Shown piece by piece: positions 56,980-64,000 of a DNA stretch of 64,000 nt. The position numbers were made by a program, and so were the translations under genes. The first letter of the stretch is position 1. Each line of letters begins with the position of its first letter. This DNA is from Anagrus nilaparvatae (Eukaryota; Arthropoda; Insecta; Hymenoptera; Mymaridae). Location: positions 2,976,001-3,040,000 of the forward strand of contig JAKSXM010000107.1 in assembly GCA_022575985.1 (NCBI GenBank), written 5' to 3'. The notes below the pieces were generated by a model, which was not told where the DNA came from, did no database searches, and worked only from the letters and a program-made list of their open reading frames with translations.

Positions 56980-58533
56980 GGGTAATTCCATGGATAAAAC
57001 GCACAAAATGATATGCCAGGTCTCAAAAATAGAAAATTTGTTTTTTTTCCGATAAAACAACTTAAAAATAGATGATTCCCCGAATTTGAAGGTTTTCTAT
57101 AAATTTTGAAGGGTGCTATGCTGATTTAAAGTTTTTTGGTCAAATTTCTCTCCTCAGCCACCATTTTTGAAAATCACGTAAAAAAGCTCCGGAAAACGTT
57201 AAATAAAGAAAAAAAAGTAGGTTTTCGATGTAAAATTTGATGAAAAATTCGAATTTTCAGTCAGATTTTTCCTACTCTATGTCAATTCGCGGGAAAATTC
57301 AAATTTGTGTTAAACTTAAAGTGAAAATAACTCAAAAGTTTCCCGCTAAAAAAAAAAATTTTTTTTCTCAAAATCTTCAAAAATTGCAAATATTTTCCTT
57401 AAAAAAATTTCCCGAGAGTAATTTTTGTTTTAAGCGAGTAATAACGATTTTCGTTTTTTTCAATTTTGACTTGTTACTTATTTTGCTGATTTCTCGCTAA
57501 GTCACGTGACCAAATGAAAATCTGACCAAAAATTTGAATTCTGCGGGAAATTTTACAAAGGTATAGTAATTTTGGTATCCTTTGAATGATACATCTCAAT
57601 TTGACAATTTAATTAAAATGGTTTATTAAAATATAGAAAAAATGAAAATTTATAAGATGGATAAGATGGGATTTTCTTGATTTTTTTACATTTTTAGGCT
57701 AAAAATCATGTAAAATCTAAAAATAAAATTACTTCTTTTGGAAAAAACAAAAGTTATGTCTATTATTAATAAAAAATAATTTTTTTTTAAGTTTAGATTT
57801 TATTTTCTATTAAAATGTCTATAAATAGTTAGAAATGTACCCAAAAATCAAGAAAATCCCATTTTATAAATTTTCATTTTTTCTATATTTTAATAAACCA
57901 TTTTAATTAAATTGTCAAATTGAGATGTAACATTCAAAGGATACTATAATAAAATTACTATACCTTTGTAAAATTTCCCGCAGAATTCAAATTTTTGGTC
58001 AGATTTTCATTTGGTCACGTGACTTAGCGGGAAATCAGCAAAATAAGTAACAAGTCAAAATTGAAAAAAAACGAAAATCGGTATTACTCGCTTAAAACAA
58101 AAATTACTCTCGGGAAATTTTTTTCAGGAAAATATATGTAATTTTTGAAGATTTTGAGAAAAAAAAATTTTTTTTTTAGCGGGAAACTTTTGAGTTATTT
58201 TCACTTAAAGTTTAACACAAATTTGAATTTTCCCGCGAATTGACATTGAGTAGGAAAAATCTGACTGAAAATTTGAATTTTACATCGAAAACCTACTTTT
58301 TTTTCTTTTTTTAACGTTTTCTGGAGCTTTTTTACGGGATTTTTAAAAATGGTGGCTGAGGAGAGAAATTTGACCAAAAAACTTTAAATCAGCATAGCAC
58401 CCTTCAAAATTTATAGAAAACCTTCAAATTCGGGGAATCATCTATTTTTAAGTTGTTTTATCGAAAAAAAAACAAAGTTCCTATTTTTGAGACCTGGCAT
58501 ATCATTTTGTGCGTTTTATCCATGGAATTACCC
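56980..58533. mobile_element. Near-perfect 1.55-kb palindrome, GGGTAATTCCATGGAT ends
   Basis: TIR GGGTAATTCCATGGATAAAA at 56980 with complement ending at 58533. Complementarity extends through arms of ~700 bp each to a ~150-bp centre around 57700-57850. AATA borders both ends (56976-56979 and 58534-58537), a likely 4-bp target duplication. High arm identity implies recent origin or ongoing arm correction. Non-coding. Confidence 0.88.
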
Positions 58534-58537
58534 AATA

Positions 58538-59015
58538 ATAAAAAAATATCCTACATTTTTTAATTTTTAATTTCTACTTTTTTAAAAGTAGAAAATGGAA
58601 TAAATTAAGCCAATGCACGAATTAGTTGGTGAAACGAATTAAAAAAAACTTTACTTTACAACTTGTTCTCGATTTATATGAAATAAAATATGAAATAAAA
58701 TAGAAAAAAGATAAATTGTGTAACCAATTGTAATTAAAGGTTCTCAACTTTATTTCTACTCTACAATAGCGAATATTCTAAATTGAATGCAACTAAATAG
58801 TAAAAAATTATTTACTAATTGTAAGTGAATTTTGAAATTAAATAATTAGTAAGATTAATTATCGCTCTCAGATTTCTCTTCTTGAAATCTGTTTGAATTT
58901 TCAAACACAAATGATTATTAACAAGCAAAAAACAGAAATTGTATAATAATTTTCTTTTTGTAAAATCAAGATTAAAAAGAAAAAAAATATAAAAGAAAAA
59001 GATTTTCTTATTTAC
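58538..59015. other. Interval left of the chemoreceptor-like exons
   Basis: The minus strand may hold further exons of the fragment at 59016-59678 (an acceptor-like TTCAAACAG precedes an open stretch near 58900). I could not join any in frame. Confidence 0.35.
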
Positions 59016-59678
59016 TTTTTCCAAGTAATATGCAATATCATCAAAATTACGTTTAAGCGTAGCAAACTCCCCCCTCTCAAGTATCACGAATCTGTATTAG
59101 GTTTTAAATAAAAATTCATATTACTTTTTACAGTGAATATTTTTTTAATTTCATCTATTTGGCTCAATATAAAAACAAGAGAATAGAATGAGAATTAATC
59201 TTCCCGTGGCGCCCTAAAATAACAAAATATTACTGGACGGTGTGTATTTTTACCTTTTCAATATCAACGGGGTTCTCCGTCGTCTGATTTCAGTATAAAT
59301 TTAAATATCATCTGGGCTACCCAGTGAACCAAGAAAAATTTCAAGAGAAACTTAAATGAATAAAAATACTACTTTTTTATTGTTGAATCGAGTAATTTAA
59401 ATTGAACTTTCTTTGCTGTTGTTGACGCTTTTATTTTATTCATTCGATTCTCATATTGAATAAAACACAGACACATTATATTCTTAAAACTTTTGTTTTC
59501 CTTCAAAAATTAAATATGTGATTCCTATGTCTGTACTAACAAAATATTCGAAAGTGTAGAATAAATAAGTAAAATATTTTTTATCAATAAAACCAATAAA
59601 AAATATACACATCGAAAGTAATAAAAAAAGATTTAAAAAAGCAGCAGAATATTTTTTAACAAATTTATTTATATCCAT
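59016..59678 (-). pseudogene. Chemoreceptor-like gene fragment, copy 1
   Basis: Exon a (59678-59491) begins with ATG and encodes two hydrophobic helices, AAFLNLFLLLSMCIFFIGF and YFTYLFYTFEYFVSTDIGIT, ending YLIFEGKQK. Exon b (59091-59016), after a CTAATACAG acceptor, continues in frame with FVILERGEFATLKRNFDDIA then YYLEK and a GTAAAT donor. A pair of membrane helices followed by a basic intracellular loop with an R-EF--L pattern resembles the start of insect odorant or gustatory receptors. That assignment is inferred from pattern only. The donor after exon a is weak (GTTTTAAG). No later transmembrane exons were found, so this is probably a partial gene. Confidence 0.4.
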
Positions 59679-62100
59679 AAAAAAGGCATTTAATCACAGT
59701 GTACATATCGCAGGAATTTCTGGAGTTATTAAAAATGTAATTCTGTACAAAAGTTTAATATTAACATGGAACATGTTCATTAGATGGGGTATTTGAAAAA
59801 GTCTGGCTAAGTAGGGGGGTGGCGGTGAAATGGACTTAGGATATTTTCGATTTAGGGACCTTTGGTGCAGAAGTACCTAGTGACCATTGGTGCAGAATTT
59901 TTAAAGAATTTATTGTAAAAATGAATAAAAAATAAATTCATATTATTTAAAAAACAATACTAATTTGAAAATTTAATTAATTTTGTTTACTTTGAAATGT
60001 AAGCAGCATGATTCCAATAGTAAAAATTTAAATACAAATATTTGGATACAAATATTGAAATTATGAACAGAATAGGTACTTTATTGTTAGTTTTATAAGT
60101 AAAGTTCCATGCTCGTTGGTTGTGTAGTTAAACAATCCGGTTATAAATTTTTTTTTCCGTAAAGCTAATATTTGGGAATCCAATATAACGGGCCAAAAGA
60201 CAAAAGTAAAAGATTAAAATGTACTTAGTTATAGGGTTTTTGGTGTTAAAATTTTTATTATTTGAAACAGTTTTCGGGAATCTAATAATGCTCAATATTT
60301 CTCAAGTGCATGAATCATAAGTATTTAAATATTTTTATTCGGCAGTATAAATTTTTAGAATTCTTTTCACCCTTCCTTTTTAGAGTGGTTAAAATTTGTT
60401 TCAAGGCCTGCTTCAGGACTTGTTTTTTATACTGCTGCATTGATCACAATTACACAGCAAATATTTTCTTATCATTAAAATTTGATATCATCATTTACAT
60501 GCATTCAACTCAATGACAAATAATAAAATAGAATTTTTTAGTTCTGAAAAGCATAGAAAATACAAATGATATTAAATTCAATGCTGATAAATAAAACATG
60601 TGCATTATGAAAGCTGGCCTTTTATGAAAGAATTAAATAGAACACAAAAGCTTATGTTTTAGATGTTTTTTAATTATCTAAAAAAAAAAATGTTTTTTAA
60701 CCTAAATAAAACATGGAATGATTGTAATAAAAGAAGAAAGCATTATTGCCATCAACTAAATGTATGTCAAAGTACAACAAGAAATCTTTTGTAGCTATTG
60801 TTTGTATGTTTTGAAAGTGCATTTTATTATCGTATATTTTTATTCTACAAAATTTAGAATTATTTTAGGCAAACAAAGCGATTTAACAGTGTAACTCTAA
60901 TCCGTTTGCAAAATGTACAAGCAAATTTTCGTTAATTTAATTTAAAACAAAGCTTATAAAAAAATATGAAAAAGTTGAATAAATTTGCATAATAAAGTAA
61001 AGAAAACGATGTTTTACGCTCTGTTATTTTGAAGTGATCTCCTGAAGGCGTCAAGTACTAAAAATTGACTAAAAAGCTTTCTAAAGATTTCTTAGCTCAA
61101 GAATTTTGGACTGCTTTCAAGCTGTAATGATTATTATTATCTGATTACTTCTAAAATGTAAGTACACTTAAATTTGATGTTAATAATTTTGCAAAATTAT
61201 GATTATTATGTTGTTTCTCAAAAGTCTTGCCAAACTTTACGTGTACAAAAAATTTATAGCAAGAACTTACATCATAAACATTACGGCCTTTTGGAAATTA
61301 TCTGTTTAAACTGTCAAATTTTTAGCTTATAAAGCTTTTTTTTTTAAGAAAAGATTTTATCTGTAGGAGAGCTTTTTCTGTTACTGTAACCTCATGAACC
61401 TGCTTAACTGATAGTTTAGGACTAATTATAGGACTAGTTAATACTGCTGAGATTTTTAAGTACAAATAGATAATCTTCATCTTTTTGGTTATTTGTTAAT
61501 AAATTACCACTTATTATAGAATATTCTTTACCAACAAGACCATTAGGAAATAAACGCAGATCAAAATGTTTTATTTTCGATGGGTTTTTAAACAAACGTT
61601 TATATTATTTGTATTGACTTCAGTTGGCGAATTACTTTTTCCAAGGATTTTTTATTTAATTTCAGCAACTACTGATTTGTTATTCAAGAAACAATAATTT
61701 AAAAATATGTATTTATGAGTTTCAAAATAATATTTATGAAAGAAAACTCAATTTATAGCACTGATTTGTTTCTTTTTTCTTGAAAATACTAATTTTTTAT
61801 TTAGAACTATTCACATCTTAAATCGTTGCGTTGGCGTATACTGCAATTGAGCCATGTATGCCATTCGGAGTGCATTTCCAAAAATACTATTTAGCTCTTC
61901 AGTCTTTAGCAGGAAAAATTTGAATTTAAACTTATTTGGCAACAGATACAGATTAAAAAGCTAAAATTTAGTTAGATAATACATGCGACAAAAAAGTGTA
62001 CTTGAATTTTAAACTACGAAAAATATTTATTTCTCTTGTATATCATAAATCTTGTACAATTTTATATAAATAAAAATAAAAATCAATCAATCAATAAAAA
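59679..62100. other. Spacer between the duplicated chemoreceptor-like copies
   Basis: 2.4 kb of AT-rich sequence without a supported gene. Confidence 0.45.
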
Positions 62101-62126
62101 GAAAAAAAGACTATTTCCTTGTTTAC

Positions 62127-62880
62127 CTTTTCTAGGTAATATGCAAAATTATCAAGATTACGTTTAAGCGCAGTGAACTCCTTCCTTTCAAGTATCATAA
62201 ATCTGTATTAGGTTTCCAATAAAAATTCATATTAATTTTTACAGTAAACTTTTTTTTCCAATTTCATATATTTGATTTGCGAAAAAGATGAAACACAATA
62301 AAGCCACTTTTTAATAATTTTTTTTGCATGTAAAATAAAAAAATTCCATGAACGTAACTCAATATAGAAACAAGTGGAATAGAATTGGGAATTATTCTTC
62401 CCGAGATTCTTCCTGTGACGTCCTGCAAAAAAAAAGAAATAAAAATAATTATACTACTGGACGTTGTATTTTTACCTTTTCATTATGAATGGGGTGCTCT
62501 GTCGTCTGATTTCAATATAAATTTAAATAGCATCTGGGCTACCCAGTGGACCGAGGAATATTTCAAGAGAAACTTAAATGAATACAAATACTACTTTTTT
62601 TATCGTTGAATCGCGTAATTTAAATTGAACTTTTTTGCTGTTGTTGACGCTTTTATTTTATTCATTCGATTTTCGTTGATGTTGCTAAAACTTTTGTTTT
62701 CCTTCAACAATTAAATATGTGATTCTTATGTCTCTGCAAATAAAATAAACGAAAGTGTAGAATAAATAAGTAATATATTTTTTTATCGATAAAAACTAAT
62801 AAAAAAGACACATAGCGAAAGTAATAAAAAAGATTATACAAAAGTTAATCTCATAAAAATAGCAATAGAATATTTTGCTA
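62127..62880 (-). pseudogene. Chemoreceptor-like gene fragment, copy 2 (degenerate)
   Basis: Colinear with copy 1 over ~780 bp. Exon b (62202-62127) has the same length, the same acceptor and donor places, and codes FMILERKEFTALKRNLDNFA then YYLEK, differing from copy 1 by mostly conservative changes. The exon a region (about 62880-62692) keeps DIRITYLIVEGKQK but has an in-frame TAG and shifted codons in the first helix. Conservation of exon b against noise elsewhere supports that both were once coding. This copy is broken. Confidence 0.42.
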
Positions 62881-64000
62881 AAAAATATAAAATAAAAATC
62901 TATTTTCCTTCATTAAAAGAACATGAAGTTTACAAAGTAAAATTTTCTTTAGTGTTTATAATGACGTTGTTTATTTGGTCCTTTTTACATAAACCCTTTT
63001 GTTAATTTTGACGTGTCCAAGAGATTCAAAGTGATGCATAAAATTTTCGTAAACTTTATGTGCAATAAATCGTTTTAATTAACATATTTTAATTACCTAA
63101 TATTGCCCAAAAATGTCAATTTTACATGTTTCTAAAGTAACTAAATTATATCCCTCTTCTAATTTTAGTTACTAAAATAACAGGTAAAATTTTTGAGCAG
63201 TTACTTTTTGCGATCTTAGTTATCAAGAAAACATCTTTTTTAATGAAATCTAACTTAACTGAGTAATTTGCACATTTTAAGTGGTTTTTTTTGCATTCAA
63301 AGATTTTTTTTAGTAGAAAAATCTTATTTCTAGAGAAAGTTATTTGATAAAGGCCATGGATATACGGGTAAATGGAGATGTGGATAGATATTTTTTTTTT
63401 TTAGAAGAATATCGTACATGATTGTCCTGAAGATTACACAAAAATTTAGAAGTACATTAGAAGATTTAATAAGCTGCTTATGCATATTTAAAATATTTAT
63501 AATAAATAAAAATTTTGATCTATAACAAAGTTTTAAATGAAAATTGTAAATCTGAAAAAAAGATAGAAGTTTATGATGTAGGGAACACAGTTCATAAGGG
63601 GAAGGCGCTTTAAAATTGATTTGGAAATTGGAGAGAGAGTTATTTATTTATAAAATTATTAGTAAGTACGACGTGTAAAACTAGAGAAGGGATAAAATTT
63701 ATAAGACATTTGAATCGAGGTTATCTAATTCTAAGAGATGTTGGTGTAAGTTACACTTGAAGTATTCGATTAAGCTTGACAGACGTCTTTCTTCAGGAAG
63801 GGGTCTCCAAAATCCAGATCATGAATATTAAGAAAAAGAAATTGTAAATATGATTTGTGGATGCATTCACCACTTAAACGAAGGCGATATTTTGGTCGAA
63901 GATTTCTTGAGGGAATGTAAATTTTAAAAACTTATTTTATAAAGATTTTATCACTTTTTGGAAATGATCTATTTAAACTTCCAAATTCTGAGCTAATAAT
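62881..64000. other. Right end of the window, no supported gene
   Basis: AT-rich. A plus-strand open stretch near 63850-63925 (CGCIHHLNEGDILVEDFL) has fair composition but no start, splice context or family match. Confidence 0.4.

Noticed and set aside
1..64000. CRISPR arrays, bacterial operons, tRNA or rRNA genes
   Set aside because: None seen. The gene structure, introns and elements are eukaryotic, and no cloverleaf or rRNA-like segment was recognised by eye.

Overview
This is about 64 kb of very AT-rich eukaryotic DNA. It is most likely from an insect, and possibly a parasitoid wasp or another hymenopteran. The insect call rests on a divergent single-exon ionotropic receptor, chemoreceptor-like exons, a cuticle-protein relic, a copia element primed by a half tRNA-iMet, and Penelope-like elements. 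The order-level guess is weak and no taxon-defining gene is present. There is no operon structure, and most of the DNA is mobile or repetitive. Only one long, clearly host-type reading frame is present.

Layout. 1-310: a leftward heat-shock-type promoter whose gene lies off the left edge. 0.97-2.7 kb: two inverted-repeat elements. 3.5-5.4 kb: small tandem repeats and an 83-bp MITE with TTAA target sites. 6.01-8.34 kb: a Penelope-like element with an RT plus GIY-YIG frame and a 15-bp target duplication. 8.6-15.6 kb: a nested pile-up, with a palindromic MITE next to a satellite-bearing Helentron-like element that is itself split by a 2-kb foldback and a 1.8-kb TA-flanked element. 17.28 kb: a possible lone first exon. 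18.0-19.2 kb: a foldback element. 19.3-21.2 kb: the ionotropic receptor, on the minus strand. 21.7-29.7 kb: foldbacks, duplicated segments and a tandem pair of TIR elements. 29.9-30.3 kb: a scrambled Penelope relic. 30.3-36.9 kb: a second copy of the 18-kb foldback, split by a young but broken copia LTR retrotransposon. 36.9-38.4 and 41 kb: more Helentron-like copies. 41.5-42.6 kb: two hammerhead ribozymes on opposite strands. 45.7-47.9 kb: a cuticle-protein pseudogene and small secreted-peptide genes. 49.8-58.5 kb: a TTAA element, a short MITE and two large palindromes. 59.0-62.9 kb: a duplicated chemoreceptor-like fragment.

The most exciting content is catalytic RNA. Two sequences at about 41.58 kb (minus) and 42.28 kb (plus) fold as complete type III hammerhead ribozymes with every core nucleotide present. 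In each, loop I and loop II are perfectly complementary over 10 nt. Separately, four Penelope-associated motifs carry a hammerhead-like core in which two positions that normally pair (C3 and G8) have both changed, while stem II changes sequence but keeps its pairing.

All calls come from reading the sequence. Splice sites, families and activities were not checked against databases.
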